Shown: positions 15,599 to 24,072, counted from the stretch's first letter. The stretch: DNA of 48,501 nucleotides from an uncultured Eubacteriales bacterium (GCA_900316255.1 ONCI01000016.1:1-48501); one strand, 5' to 3'. Made by a program: numbers and translations. The notes: generated from the sequence alone by a model not told the origin.

Positions 15599-15987
15599 TC
15601 CTTTTTTGAAAGGGCTTTTTCCAGGAAGCGGGCGTTGTCGATGACAAAGCGCTCGTGCTCGCCCTCGCCGATGAGCTCGTCTCCCGCCCAGGCGCGGACG
15701 GCGAAGCGGAGCTTCCGGCGGTCCACGGCGATGAGCTCGCTTTCCGCCCGAACGGTGAGCCCAATGGGGGTCGCCGCCAGGTGGGATACCTCCAGCCTTG
15801 TGCCCACCGTGCCCTGCCCTTCGGGAAGGAAGGGCTGGACGGAGCTTGCGGCGGCCTGCTCCATGAGGGCCAGCATGGCCGGGGTGGCAAAGACCGGCAG
15901 CAGCCCGCTGCCCATGGCGGCGGCGGTGTTTTCCTCGGTGACTAGGGTTTCGGCAAGGCCCTTCAGGCCGATGGGAAGAGCGTCCAT
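15595..15987 (-). CDS. FlK-like hot-dog thioesterase
   Basis: 130 residues, typical size. T35 in 'FATPAM', E43 in 'LMEQAAA' and H69 in 'SHLAATPIG' correspond to the Thr/Glu/His catalytic set of fluoroacetyl-CoA thioesterase FlK-like proteins. 'VTEENTAAAMGSG' and 'GEGEHERFVID' are also family blocks. It hydrolyses a short acyl-CoA, substrate unknown. The gene starts ten bases after the MBL gene stop, so they are co-transcribed. A repeat element abuts its stop codon. Confidence 0.85.
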   Translation of the reverse strand: MDALPIGLKGLAETLVTEENTAAAMGSGLLPVFATPAMLALMEQAAASSVQPFLPEGQGTVGTRLEVSHLAATPIGLTVRAESELIAVDRRKLRFAVRAWAGDELIGEGEHERFVIDNARFLEKALSKKE

Positions 15988-15997
15988 GTTCGTGTCC

Positions 15998-16705
15998 TCA
16001 CTTTCTTTTCAGAAATCCCAGAAGGCCCCTGCGCTCCGGCTGCTTTTCCGGGGCGGCCAGGTCGGTCCAGGCTGCGGGGCCCAGATACTTCAGCACCGCC
16101 ACCTGGGGCTCAATGTCCTCGGAGACGGTGAACACATCGGTGTCATAGCGGTGGATGAACTCCGGCGCGTCGAAGTACTTGATGAATTCCTCCACGCTCT
16201 CCAGCCGGTGGGCGCCCCGGTTCTGGTCCCGGTAGTGCATGGGGATGATGACCTTGGCCATGATCTCGTCCGTGGCCCGCTTGGCCTCCTGGGAGGGCAG
16301 GGCCGTGGCGGAGCCGGCGCAGATCATGCACACGTCCGCCCCGAAAAGCCGTGAAATCTGTCCTCCGTCCAGCTGAGTGCCCAGGTCTCCCATGTGGACC
16401 AGCTTGAAGCCGTCAGCCTCCAGAATGTGGATCTTGGTAAAGCCCCGCCAGTTGCCCATTTTGAACTCGTGGGGCGCGGTGAGGGCGGTGACGGTGAAGG
16501 GGCAGTCGCTCTCTGGCCGGCCGGAGAGAGTGACGCCCTCCCGGTAGTTGTGGCCGAAGTGCTCATGGCTCACCAGCACCATGTCCGCCTGCAGACGCAG
16601 CTTGGGATAGCCTGCGGTATAGTCGCTGTTATAGGGATCGATGATGATGGTGTAGCCCCTGTGCCGGATGGCAAAGCAGGCGTGCCCCAGCCATTGGATG
16701 GTCAT
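15998..16705 (-). CDS. MBL-fold metal-dependent hydrolase (UlaG-like)
   Basis: 235 residues from 16705, behind AAGGAGG; a longer frame to 16807 runs into repeat sequence. 'TIQWLGHACFAI' and 'IIIDPY' are the first strands of the UlaG-like metallo-beta-lactamase fold. The metal motif is H47-E-H49-F-G51-H52, where the usual D of HxHxDH is replaced by G. 'HMGDLG' is the later Asp block, followed by 'IIPMHY'. The missing Asp may leave one metal site incomplete. Cytoplasmic; substrate unknown. Coupled to the thioesterase gene. Confidence 0.8.
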   Translation of the reverse strand: MTIQWLGHACFAIRHRGYTIIIDPYNSDYTAGYPKLRLQADMVLVSHEHFGHNYREGVTLSGRPESDCPFTVTALTAPHEFKMGNWRGFTKIHILEADGFKLVHMGDLGTQLDGGQISRLFGADVCMICAGSATALPSQEAKRATDEIMAKVIIPMHYRDQNRGAHRLESVEEFIKYFDAPEFIHRYDTDVFTVSEDIEPQVAVLKYLGPAAWTDLAAPEKQPERRGLLGFLKRK

Positions 16706-16715
16706 ATGTTTCCTC

Positions 16716-16844
16716 CTTGCAGTCGGAAAAGTGAAAAGTGAAGAGTGAAAAAAGAAGAGGGAAGGTATCGCGTCGCGATTGTGAATCATCCCCGAAGGGG
16801 ATACCACAACTGTTCACTATTCACTATTCGTTATTCACTATCTT
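16716..16844. repeat. Short direct and inverted repeats between the MBL and DUF4037 genes
   Basis: Tandem AGTGAAAAGTGAAGAGTGAA on one side and TTCACTATTCACTATTCGTT on the other form an imperfect inverted repeat around ATCCCC-GAAG-GGGAT. It looks like a small dispersed repeat; no promoter was clear. Confidence 0.5.
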
Positions 16845-17759
16845 TCAGCCTTCCATCACGTGAAGCGAACGGATCTCCGGGTTCTGGATCCTGCCCTGGA
16901 CGGCGAAGGCGTGGGGCTCCAGATAGTCCCAGTCTCCGTCGGAGAGGCCCTGGACGCGGAGCTCGGCGGAAACGGTGGCGCAGAGATCCTCGATGACCCC
17001 CTGGCGGAGGGCGGGATCGTCCTCCCCGGTGAGCAGAAATTCCAGGGCGCTGCGCAGATGCCCCAGCCGGGGCAGACTGTCCATGCCCCGGAGCATCCAC
17101 TTGGTATAGGGCATGTGCCGCTTTTCCAGCAGATAGACGGCGCCGCAGGCGGCGCGGACAAAGTCCGAAAGCTCCAGGGCGGCGGCGCCCTGTTCCCCGT
17201 GCTTCAGGCAGCGGGCATAGTTATACTGGCCGGTCTGGGCCATCTCGATGAGCCGGGCGGCCAGCTTCTTTTTGCGCACGTCCTCGGGCATGCCATGGAG
17301 CAGCGTCTCCCGGACGGCGGAGAATTCCCCCAGATCGTCCCGGAAGACCTGCCCGTTGGTGGCCTCCGCCAGAGCGTGGGAGGGGAGGGCGAGCCATTGC
17401 TGCCAGCTCTCCGGCGCGCCGGGGGAGCCGGTGTAGCGCCGGTAGAAGAAGGCTGTGCGCCGCACGCCGCAGTTGTCCTCCGCCAAAGCGCTGTGCTTGC
17501 CCCCTTCGCCCAGAGGGAGGCTCCGGTAGGCCCGGTTCAGGGCCACCCCATAGCGCAGATCGTCCTCATCCGTAAGCCAGAGGCAGAAGCCCCGGGCAAA
17601 ATCGTGGTCCCGTGAGATCGCGTCGTCGAAGCCGTAGCACTCCGAGCCGTGGCCCACGAGGCCCACGGCGATCCGTCCCTCCAGCTGGGGGAACTGCTCA
17701 CGGAGCATGGGCCGTCCAAAGTCCTCATAGAGGGCCAGGGCCTCTTCAAGTCCCTGCAT
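16845..17759 (-). CDS. DUF4037 nucleotidyltransferase-like protein
   Basis: 304 residues. 'IAVGLVGHGSECYGFDDAISRDHDFARG' holds a nucleotidyltransferase-like G-S motif and an acidic D-x-D-like pair ('SRDHDF'), followed by a mostly helical C-terminal part that matches DUF4037. In such proteins the catalytic status is unknown. The start overlaps the upstream TPR gene by 14 bases, indicating tight coupling. It could transfer a nucleotide to a small molecule or protein; no target can be read. Confidence 0.75.
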   Translation of the reverse strand: MQGLEEALALYEDFGRPMLREQFPQLEGRIAVGLVGHGSECYGFDDAISRDHDFARGFCLWLTDEDDLRYGVALNRAYRSLPLGEGGKHSALAEDNCGVRRTAFFYRRYTGSPGAPESWQQWLALPSHALAEATNGQVFRDDLGEFSAVRETLLHGMPEDVRKKKLAARLIEMAQTGQYNYARCLKHGEQGAAALELSDFVRAACGAVYLLEKRHMPYTKWMLRGMDSLPRLGHLRSALEFLLTGEDDPALRQGVIEDLCATVSAELRVQGLSDGDWDYLEPHAFAVQGRIQNPEIRSLHVMEG

Positions 17760-18561
17760 AGATCTGCTCCGCCCTTTCCTTCAGCTCCTTCGCGTAGAGG
17801 AAGTAGCCGAAATAGTCAAAGCTGGGGGCGCATTTGGAGATGGTAAAGGCGTGGTAGCCGTTGCGGGGAAGGCTGGGAGCGTTCAGATAGTCCCAGGCCA
17901 TTTCCATGTATTCCCCGATGCGGGGGTCCTCCGGGTCCTGCCGGTCGTAGAGCTCCGCCAGGTTGCAGCAGGTGACGGCCAGCTCGTTCTCCGGATTCCG
18001 GGAGTGGGCGATGACGTTCAGGGCCAGGCGGAAGCTCCGCTCGGCCTGGAGATAATCCCCCTCGTCCTCGTAGCTCAGGCCCATGTTGTTGTAGAGCCCG
18101 GCGAAGCGGTAGTCCGTGGGATCCAGACTGTCGGCATAGACCCGGGCGGCGTGCTCAAAGACGGGCAGCGATTCCTTCGCCCGGCCGAAGGCCTTGAGGG
18201 TGGTGGCGGCGTTGATGAGCACCGTGGCGCCGGAGACGGTGGCCCCCATGCGGTGGATGCGGATCAGGTCCAGAGCGCCGTTCACCGCGGCCATGGCCTT
18301 TTCCCGGTCCCCGTCCCGCCGGTGATAGCCCAGCAGCTCGCTGAGCATGCTGAGTTCGCCCCGCCAGTCTCCCCGGCTGCGGGCGGCGTCCCGCCAACGC
18401 TCCAGCAGGGCCAGGGCGTCCTTCTCCCGGCCGGCGTTGTATAGCCCGTCCAGCTCACGGATGACGGCGGGCACGTCGATGGGATCGCGGCAGGGCTCGG
18501 CATCGGGGATGCCGCGATAGGCGCTGCTGTCAAAGCAGCAGCAGGGTTCGATGTAGTCCAT
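17746..18561 (-). CDS. Tetratricopeptide-repeat protein with an N-terminal Cys cluster
   Basis: 271 residues from 18561 (GTGAGGT upstream); longer frames cross the promoter region. It begins 'MDYIEPCCCFDSS', a run of three cysteines, followed by about six helix-turn-helix units of TPR type from residue 35 on ('GLYNNMGLSYEDEGDYLQAERSFRLAL' is the clearest). TPR arrays bind partner proteins. It is first in a two-gene unit with DUF4037, so it probably regulates or presents substrate to that enzyme. The CCC motif may bind metal. Confidence 0.75.
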   Translation of the reverse strand: MDYIEPCCCFDSSAYRGIPDAEPCRDPIDVPAVIRELDGLYNAGREKDALALLERWRDAARSRGDWRGELSMLSELLGYHRRDGDREKAMAAVNGALDLIRIHRMGATVSGATVLINAATTLKAFGRAKESLPVFEHAARVYADSLDPTDYRFAGLYNNMGLSYEDEGDYLQAERSFRLALNVIAHSRNPENELAVTCCNLAELYDRQDPEDPRIGEYMEMAWDYLNAPSLPRNGYHAFTISKCAPSFDYFGYFLYAKELKERAEQIYAGT

Positions 18562-18573
18562 AAAAAACCTCAC

Positions 18574-18602
18574 TTGATAGCAGGCGTCGATTTGGCTATA
18601 AT
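18574..18602 (+). promoter_or_regulatory. Promoter of the YyaL-like gene
   Basis: TTGATA, 17 bases, TATAAT, about 60 bases before the start. The gap to the divergent TPR gene is only 100 bases, so both promoters probably overlap here. Confidence 0.8.
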
Positions 18603-18661
18603 ACAAACAAAACCTGCCTGCATTATAAACCATAGGCCTTTGCCTGTAAAGGAGAATCACC

Positions 18662-20644
18662 ATGCCGAACCGTCTGCAAAACCAACGCTCGCCCTACCTG
18701 CTGCAGCACGCGGAGAACCCCGTGGAATGGTACCCCTGGGGGGAGGAAGCCTTTGAAAAGGCCCGCCGGGAGGGAAAACCCGTCTTCCTCTCCATTGGCT
18801 ACGCCACCTGCCACTGGTGCCATGTGATGGCCCGGGAGTCCTTTGAGAGCCCGGAGGTGGCCCGGATCCTGAACCGGAGCTTCGTGCCGGTGAAGGTGGA
18901 CCGGGAGGAGCGGCCGGACGTGGACGCGGTGTATATGGAGGCCTGCGTGGCCCTCAACGGCAGCGGCGGCTGGCCCCTGACCCTGCTGCTCACCCCGGAG
19001 GGGGAGCCCTTCTTTGCCGGGACCTATCTGCCCCGGGAGAACCGGGGGCGGCAGCTTGGCCTGATCCCTCTGCTCCAGGCGGTGGAGGGCAAGTGGAAGC
19101 GGGACCGGCAGGGGCTCGAGAAGACCGCCGGGGAGCTCAGCGAGTTCCTCCGCCGGGAGCGGCCCCTGCAGCCCGGGGAGCTCGACCCGGAGCTGCCGAA
19201 ACGGGCCTTTGAGCAGCTGAAGGAGATCTTCGACGAGGAATTCGGCGGCTTCGGCACGGCGCCCAAGTTCCCCGCGCCCCAGAACCTGCTGTTCCTGCTG
19301 CGCTATGCCGCCCTGACCGGCGAGAAGGAAGCCCGGCGCATGGCGGAAAAGACCCTGCAGCAGATGGCCCGGGGCGGCATCTATGACCAGATCGGCGGGG
19401 GCTTTTCCCGCTATTCCACGGACCGGGAGTGGCTGGCTCCCCACTTTGAAAAGACCCTCTATGACAACGCCCTGCTGGCCCTGTGCTATACCGAGGCCTG
19501 GCAGGAGGGGCGCTTTGCCCTTTACCGCCGCATCGCGGAGGAGACCCTGGATTACTGCATGCGGGAGCTCAAAAGCCCCTGCGGCGGCTTCTGCAGCGGC
19601 CAGGACGCGGACAGCGACGGGGAAGAGGGCAAGTACTACCTGCTGACCCCGGAGCTGGTGAAAGCGGTCCTGGGGGAGGACGAGGGACGGCACTTCGGCG
19701 AGTGCTATGACATCACCCCCGAGGGCAATTTCCAGGGCAAGAGCATCCCAAACCTCCTGCTGAACCAGCGCTGGAACCTGATCCCCGAGGGCTACGGGGA
19801 ATACCGGGTACGCCTCCGGGAGGACCGGGCAAAGCGGGTGAGTCTGAGAAGGGACGACAAGCTCCTCACCGCCTGGAACGGCATGCTGCTGATGGCCCTC
19901 TCCCGGGCGGCCAAGGCCTTCGAGCGGGAGGACTATGCCAAAGCAGCCCGGGAGCTCTGCGCTTTCCTGCTGGAAAAGGCGGGAGGAGCGACACCGGAGA
20001 AGCTGCGGGCCGTCTCCTACGAGGGGGAGAGCGCCTTTTTGCCCGGACAGCTGGACGATTACGCCTTCGCGGCCCTGGGCCTGCTGGAGGCCTACGCCCT
20101 GGACCGGGACGCCTCCCTGCTCCTGGCGGCGGAAGGGCTGGCAAGGGAGATCCCCGCCCACTTCGCCGCGCCGGGCGGCGGCTTTTACCGCAGCGCGGAC
20201 CGGGGAGAGAAGCTGCTGAAGCGGCCCATGGAACGCTATGACGGGGCCCTGCCCTCCGGCAACTCCGCGGCGCTGGTCCTTTTCGACCTGCTGCGGCGGC
20301 TCAGCGGCAAGGAGGAATGGCAGGAGGCTGCGGAAAAACAGGGGGCCTTCCTCTGCGCCGCGGTGAAGGAGGCCCCCATGGCGGGAGCCTGCGGCCTGCT
20401 TGGCCTGATGGGACAGCTCTATCCCACAAAAGAGCTGGTGGCGGCCCTGACCGGAGAGGAGAGCACCATGCTGCGCAGCATCGAGAGCCGCTTTGATCCC
20501 CGGATCACGATCCTGGTGAAAAAGCCGGGGGACGAGAAGCTGGAGAAATTTGCGCCCTTTACCGCGCCCTACGGCCCCATCGAAGGCAAAAACGCCTTCT
20601 ATCTCTGTGAAAACGGCGCCTGCGCCCTGCCGCTCACGGAGTGA
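18662..20644 (+). CDS. YyaL/SSP411-type thioredoxin-domain protein
   Basis: 660 residues, the normal length. The N-terminal DUF255 thioredoxin-like domain has '[13 protein letters not shown]' and '[18 protein letters not shown]' with C50-H-W-C53. The rest is an alpha/alpha toroid of the N-acylglucosamine-2-epimerase/glycosidase type ('[17 protein letters not shown]', '[14 protein letters not shown]', '[16 protein letters not shown]'). Found from bacteria to mammals (SPATA20); the reaction is unproven, with redox or sugar-related activity suggested. Start 18662 follows AAAGGAGA. Monocistronic. Confidence 0.92.
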   Translation: MPNRLQNQRSPYLLQHAENPVEWYPWGEEAFEKARREGKPVFLSIGYATCHWCHVMARESFESPEVARILNRSFVPVKVDREERPDVDAVYMEACVALNGSGGWPLTLLLTPEGEPFFAGTYLPRENRGRQLGLIPLLQAVEGKWKRDRQGLEKTAGELSEFLRRERPLQPGELDPELPKRAFEQLKEIFDEEFGGFGTAPKFPAPQNLLFLLRYAALTGEKEARRMAEKTLQQMARGGIYDQIGGGFSRYSTDREWLAPHFEKTLYDNALLALCYTEAWQEGRFALYRRIAEETLDYCMRELKSPCGGFCSGQDADSDGEEGKYYLLTPELVKAVLGEDEGRHFGECYDITPEGNFQGKSIPNLLLNQRWNLIPEGYGEYRVRLREDRAKRVSLRRDDKLLTAWNGMLLMALSRAAKAFEREDYAKAARELCAFLLEKAGGATPEKLRAVSYEGESAFLPGQLDDYAFAALGLLEAYALDRDASLLLAAEGLAREIPAHFAAPGGGFYRSADRGEKLLKRPMERYDGALPSGNSAALVLFDLLRRLSGKEEWQEAAEKQGAFLCAAVKEAPMAGACGLLGLMGQLYPTKELVAALTGEESTMLRSIESRFDPRITILVKKPGDEKLEKFAPFTAPYGPIEGKNAFYLCENGACALPLTE

Positions 20645-20657
20645 GTTTTGAGAGCTG

Positions 20658-20796
20658 TATTGTGAGAAAAGGTTCGGCGAATTCGCCGAGCCTTTTCTTG
20701 AACCTTTGTTTCCTGCTGTCGGGAGGGGCAAGCCCCTCCCCTACGGTGCTGACTGGGCTGTTCGCTGTTTTGCAGCGAGCCCTTAGGAACCAAAAA
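20658..20796 (+). repeat. GTTCGGCGAATTCG hairpin repeat, copy 1 (short)
   Basis: Central hairpin GAAAAGGTTCGGCGAA / TTCGCCGAGCCTTTTC works as the terminator of the YyaL-like gene. A second hairpin, GGGAGGGG-CAAG-CCCCTCCC, and the shared tail CTACGGTGCTGACTGGGCTG follow. Relative to copies 2 and 3 it lacks the spacer in the central loop and the left GC hairpin. Confidence 0.8.
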
Positions 20797-20929
20797 AGGC
20801 AAAAAAAGAAAGCCCCCCTGACGGGAGCCGACAATCAGGATATCTTTGAAGCAAGAACAGACGCAGGGAAACGATGATTCGAGCGGCGAGAGCGAATCCC
20901 GAAGGCGGTCGAACCGGAGTGTTTCAGAC
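20797..20929. other. Gene-free stretch of unclear origin
   Basis: Between repeat copy 1 and the RNA gene. It contains A-rich runs and a unit GCGGCGAGAGCGAATCCCGAAGGCGGTCG with weak inverted symmetry. No coding frame or promoter is convincing. Confidence 0.3.
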
Positions 20930-21217
20930 AAAAAAAGAAGCAGCCCTTGACTGTGACACGTCCGATTTTTCACACAGTCAAGGGCTACTTCTCAGTGTTC
21001 TTGGTATCTAGCATCCTGGTTACCTCTCTTTCTACAGATTTTTTGCTGCTGTGTCGTTCTCGGGACTCGCAATCGGCATCTTAATGTGGGTTCTCTTCCC
21101 CGTCCTCAAAAGTGAGGCATGCTTTTGGCCGTCGTTCCCGCTGGCGCATCCCCAGCAGCTTCCGCAGGTTCCCGTTCCTCGGATCTTTCCTATATGTAAC
21201 GGACCTTCATCCTTTGT
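20930..21217 (-). ncRNA. Candidate structured non-coding RNA (possibly raiA-type)
   Basis: A minus-strand unit of about 288 bases with its own promoter (21224-21252) and a strong terminator: 14-bp stem AGCCCTTGACTGTG / CACAGTCAAGGGCT followed by seven T. The interior has no credible gene but has paired segments: GCTGCTGG with the later CAGCAGC, GGAT..ATCC at the 5' end, and CGGGG..CCCG. Purine-rich unpaired stretches such as GAGGAACGGGAACC look like conserved RNA cores. The layout and motifs remind me of the raiA RNA of Firmicutes, from memory only; no raiA gene is adjacent. Confidence 0.55.
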
Positions 21218-21223
21218 GGCTAT

Positions 21224-21252
21224 AATATAGCAGATCACACGATGGAATACAA
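21224..21252 (-). promoter_or_regulatory. Promoter of the candidate ncRNA
   Basis: TTGTAT, 17 bases, TATATT on the minus strand. Confidence 0.7.
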
Positions 21253-21337
21253 GTGGTATTCTGTACAAAATATACAAAGTGATCTTGTTGAAACAGCAGA
21301 ATTTCGGCAGGCCTCTGTGAAAATATCCAAAAAGCTA

Positions 21338-21367
21338 TTGACATTTGCGCGCTTTTCATAGTATGAT
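21338..21367 (+). promoter_or_regulatory. Orphan promoter facing the mutY terminator
   Basis: TTGACA, 18 bases, TATGAT. The predicted start is only about 12 bases before a strong terminator and no gene follows on this strand. Confidence 0.55.
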
Positions 21368-21384
21368 AAATTCGTTGGGGCCTA

Positions 21385-21417
21385 AAAACCGACCGCTTTT
21401 GAAGCGGTCGGTTTTTT
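21385..21417. terminator. Terminator of mutY (works in both directions)
   Basis: Perfect 14-bp stem AAAACCGACCGCTT / AAGCGGTCGGTTTT with a 3-base loop, A-rich on one side and T-rich on the other. Confidence 0.85.
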
Positions 21418-21422
21418 CATCT

Positions 21423-22460
21423 TTATTCGATCAGCGCCAGGTAGGCCTTCAGAGCGGTGGGAATGGAGTAGCGGGAGCGGATCTCTGCCGCCGTCTCCCA
21501 GGTGAGGCCCGGGAGAGGCCTTTTCAGATCCAGCAGCCAGCCCTCCATGTGCCACTCCACATGGGTGAAGATGTGCCTGGCCCTGCCGCAGGGGGCGATG
21601 CGCTCCGCCTGAGGGAAGCGGGCGCGGAGCTCCTCCTCCGTCACAGCGCCAAGCTCGTTGGGAAACTCCCAGAGTCCGGCCAGAAGCCCCTTCTTTTCCC
21701 GCTGCCGGATGGCCCACCGATCTCCCCAGCGCAGGAGCAGCACGCTCCGCTCCTCGATCCGCCGGGGCCTGGGCGGGGCTTTTACCGGGTAGTTTTCCTC
21801 CGTGCCGTTCTGATGGGCCCGACAGAGGCTTTGCCAGGGGCAGAGCTCGCATTTTGGCGCGCCGTTTGGGATGCAGACCGTCTCGCCCAGCTCCATGAGC
21901 CCCTCCGTGGTGAGGGCGGCGGCCTCCCCGCAGGGGTAGTGCTCCCGCAGCAGAGTCGTGACGCTCTTTTTCACGGCGGGGGAGAGGACGTCCCCGCCGT
22001 TTTCCAGCAGCCGGGAGAGCACCCGGAGGACATTTCCGTCCACGGCGGGCTCCGGCTCCCCACAGGCGATGGAGGCGATGGCCCCGGCGGTATAGTCCCC
22101 GATGCCGGGGAGCGTGCGGAGCGCCGCCGCGGTATGGGGCAGCTCGCCGCCGAAGTCCCGCATCACCATCTCCGCCGCCCGCTTCAGGTTGCGGGCCCGG
22201 CTGTAATAGCCCAGGCCCTCCCAGAGCTTCAAAAGCCGGTCCTCCTCCACGGCGGCCAGGGCCGCCGCGTCCGGGAGCTCCGCCAGAAAGCGGCGGTAAT
22301 AGGGGATCACCGCCTCGATGCGAGTCTGCTGCAGCATGATCTCCGAGATCCAGACGCGGTAGGGCGTGGGCTCCTCCCGCCAGGGCAGCACCCGGCGGCT
22401 GAGCGCGTACCAGTCTGCGATCCGGGGCAGGGCTTGTTCGATGATCTGAGCGTCCGTCAT
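21423..22460 (-). CDS. mutY: A/G-specific adenine DNA glycosylase MutY
   Basis: 345 residues, start 22460 behind AAGGAGAGG. 'WISEIMLQQTRIEAVIPYY' carries the catalytic Glu region and substrate loop. 'LPGIGDYTAGAIASIA' is the helix-hairpin-helix, 'AVDGNVLRVLSR' the catalytic Asp. Four Cys in 'CIPNGAPKCELCPWQSLC' hold the [4Fe-4S] cluster. The C-terminal about 110 residues form the NUDIX-like 8-oxoG recognition domain ('GLWEFPNE', 'HIFTHVEWHMEGW'). It removes A mispaired with 8-oxoguanine. Monocistronic with its own promoter and terminator. Confidence 0.96.
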   Translation of the reverse strand: MTDAQIIEQALPRIADWYALSRRVLPWREEPTPYRVWISEIMLQQTRIEAVIPYYRRFLAELPDAAALAAVEEDRLLKLWEGLGYYSRARNLKRAAEMVMRDFGGELPHTAAALRTLPGIGDYTAGAIASIACGEPEPAVDGNVLRVLSRLLENGGDVLSPAVKKSVTTLLREHYPCGEAAALTTEGLMELGETVCIPNGAPKCELCPWQSLCRAHQNGTEENYPVKAPPRPRRIEERSVLLLRWGDRWAIRQREKKGLLAGLWEFPNELGAVTEEELRARFPQAERIAPCGRARHIFTHVEWHMEGWLLDLKRPLPGLTWETAAEIRSRYSIPTALKAYLALIE

Positions 22461-22488
22461 GGCGCACCTCTCCTTGTTTGCTGCTGCG

Positions 22489-22517
22489 ATTGTAGCACAG
22501 GAAGGGCAAATGCGCAA
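22489..22517 (-). promoter_or_regulatory. Promoter of mutY
   Basis: TTGCGC, 17 bases, TACAAT on the minus strand. Confidence 0.7.
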
Positions 22518-22542
22518 ATGCTTTCCAGGAAGGGAGCGTTTC

Positions 22543-22594
22543 CCCTATCCCCCAGTGTGCGCACTGGGGACTTCCCCCGGAGGGGGAAGCAAGG
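22543..22594 (+). repeat. CCCCAGTG-type double-hairpin repeat
   Basis: CCCCCAGTGTGCGCACTGGGG hairpin followed by CTTCCCCC-GGA-GGGGGAAG. Same family as the copies near 24.2, 28.6, 29.8 and 48.0 kb. It sits between divergent mutY and the PstS-like gene. Confidence 0.75.
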
Positions 22595-22603
22595 GCTCTG
22601 CCC

Positions 22604-22632
22604 TTGCAGAGCGGCGCGACGCGTGATAGAAT
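22604..22632 (+). promoter_or_regulatory. Promoter of the PstS-like gene
   Basis: TTGCAG, 17 bases, TAGAAT with an upstream TG (extended -10). It lies just after the repeat at 22543-22594. Confidence 0.65.
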
Positions 22633-22706
22633 TACAAAAAGAATGAAACCTTTTGGCAGGTTCAACCGTTATACGGACAGATCAAAGAGATCAGGAGGGA
22701 AAGGAT

Positions 22707-23999
22707 ATGAATAACAGCGAACAGGATCTGGTGACCTGGCTGATCCTCTTCTCCCTTTTTGGGCTGCCGCTGCTGATCACGCTGGGGGTGATCCTGGCAG
22801 GCTGGATCCGGAAGAGAAAAACAGGGGAGCGCAGCGACGGGGTTCGGGAAATAACAGTGGGAATGGGCCTGTGGGACGGCTTTGCCATCGGATTATTTGC
22901 CTTTTTGATGTGCATTTTTCAGCTCCATTGGTATATGCGCGTCTGCATCATCCTGGCGGCGATCCTAGTGGAGGGGCTGCTGGTGGGCCTGATGGCAGGC
23001 TGGTTCACCTGGAAGCGCTTTCTCCTCTGGCTGCCCTGCGCGCTGGCAGTGTTCGGCGTGCTGGTGGGCACGACCCTGTGGGAGGAGCATCTGCGGGAGA
23101 TCAGCATGCCGGAAAGCTTTGACTATCGGGACTTTCTGCCCTTTCAGGAGGAAAGCCCCGTGGCGCGGCTGGAGGGGGAGAGCAGCCTGCGCTTTGCCGC
23201 GGACGACAAGCTCCCGAAGATGGATGGAGCCACAGCACTCTACCCGGTCTATGCCGCCTTTGCCCAGGCCACCTATCCGGAGGAGATGGAAGAATGGAAT
23301 CGCTGGGAAGTGGAGCAGCAGGTGTACTGCGGCACCACCTCCTATGCCTACAGGAATATCATAAAGGGAGGCTGCGACATTATCTTTGTGGCCGGGCCCA
23401 GCAAAGAACAGGAGGAGTACGCTAAAGAGCAGGGCGTGGAGCTGGTGTACACCCCCATCGGGCGGGAGGCTTTCGTCTTCTTTGTGAATCCCCAAAATCC
23501 CATTGACGGGATGACTCTGGAGCAGATCCGGGGCATCTATTCCGGTCAGGTCACCCGCTGGGACGAGTTGGGGATCGAGGGACTGGGGAAGATCCTGCCC
23601 TTCCAGCGCAGCGAGGGCAGCGGCAGCCAGACAGCCCTGGAGCGCTTTGTGATGGGGGACACGCCCCTAATGCCGGCGGAGAAAGAAACCGTCATGACCG
23701 GCATGCTGGATATCGTGGAGCGGGTCTCCAGCTATAAAAACCACCCCAACGCCATCGGCTATTCCTTCCGCTTTTACTGCACCGGGCTCATGCGGGACTT
23801 TGACGTGAAGCTTCTCAAAATCGAGGGGGTGGCCCCCACGGTAGAGAACATCGAAAACGGGAGCTATCCGCTGGCGTCGTATTTCTACGCCGTCACCCGC
23901 AGCGACGCGGACGAAAACACCCTGCGTCTGCTGGACTGGATCCTATCGCCCCAGGGACAGGAGCTGGTGGAAAAGAGCGGGTATACGCCGCTGGAATGA
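22707..23999 (+). CDS. PstS-like substrate-binding domain fused to four membrane helices
   Basis: 430 residues; start 22707 behind CAGGAGGGAAAGG. The N-terminal third has four hydrophobic helices (about 10-33, 56-73, 79-99, 105-122). Residues about 140-430 are a phosphate-binding-protein-like domain: 'KMDGATALYPVYAAFAQATYP' (N-terminal P-loop), 'GTTSYAYRNIIKGGCDIIFV', 'VNPQNPIDGMTLEQIRGIYSGQVTRWDELG' and 'FQRSEGSGSQTALERF' (anion site). No Pst permease or ATPase genes are near. This points to a membrane-tethered anion receptor or sensor rather than a transport subunit. The typical lipoprotein Cys is absent. Confidence 0.85.
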   Translation: MNNSEQDLVTWLILFSLFGLPLLITLGVILAGWIRKRKTGERSDGVREITVGMGLWDGFAIGLFAFLMCIFQLHWYMRVCIILAAILVEGLLVGLMAGWFTWKRFLLWLPCALAVFGVLVGTTLWEEHLREISMPESFDYRDFLPFQEESPVARLEGESSLRFAADDKLPKMDGATALYPVYAAFAQATYPEEMEEWNRWEVEQQVYCGTTSYAYRNIIKGGCDIIFVAGPSKEQEEYAKEQGVELVYTPIGREAFVFFVNPQNPIDGMTLEQIRGIYSGQVTRWDELGIEGLGKILPFQRSEGSGSQTALERFVMGDTPLMPAEKETVMTGMLDIVERVSSYKNHPNAIGYSFRFYCTGLMRDFDVKLLKIEGVAPTVENIENGSYPLASYFYAVTRSDADENTLRLLDWILSPQGQELVEKSGYTPLE

Positions 24000-24027
24000 G
24001 AAAAAGAAAAGAGAAAAAGAAAACAAG

Positions 24028-24072
24028 AAATCGGGCTTTCGCCGGAGAAACCGGCGGAAGCCCGATTTTTTG
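24028..24072 (+). terminator. Terminator of the PstS-like gene
   Basis: AAATCGGGCTTTCGCCGG and its complement form a long stem with a short loop, followed by six T. Confidence 0.85.

Noticed and set aside
21032-21277. 81-codon minus-strand frame in the RNA region
   Set aside because: It begins upstream of the predicted promoter, has no ribosome site and no family pattern. A nine-codon MLDTKNTEK frame near 21010 has a fair ribosome site but is too short to claim.
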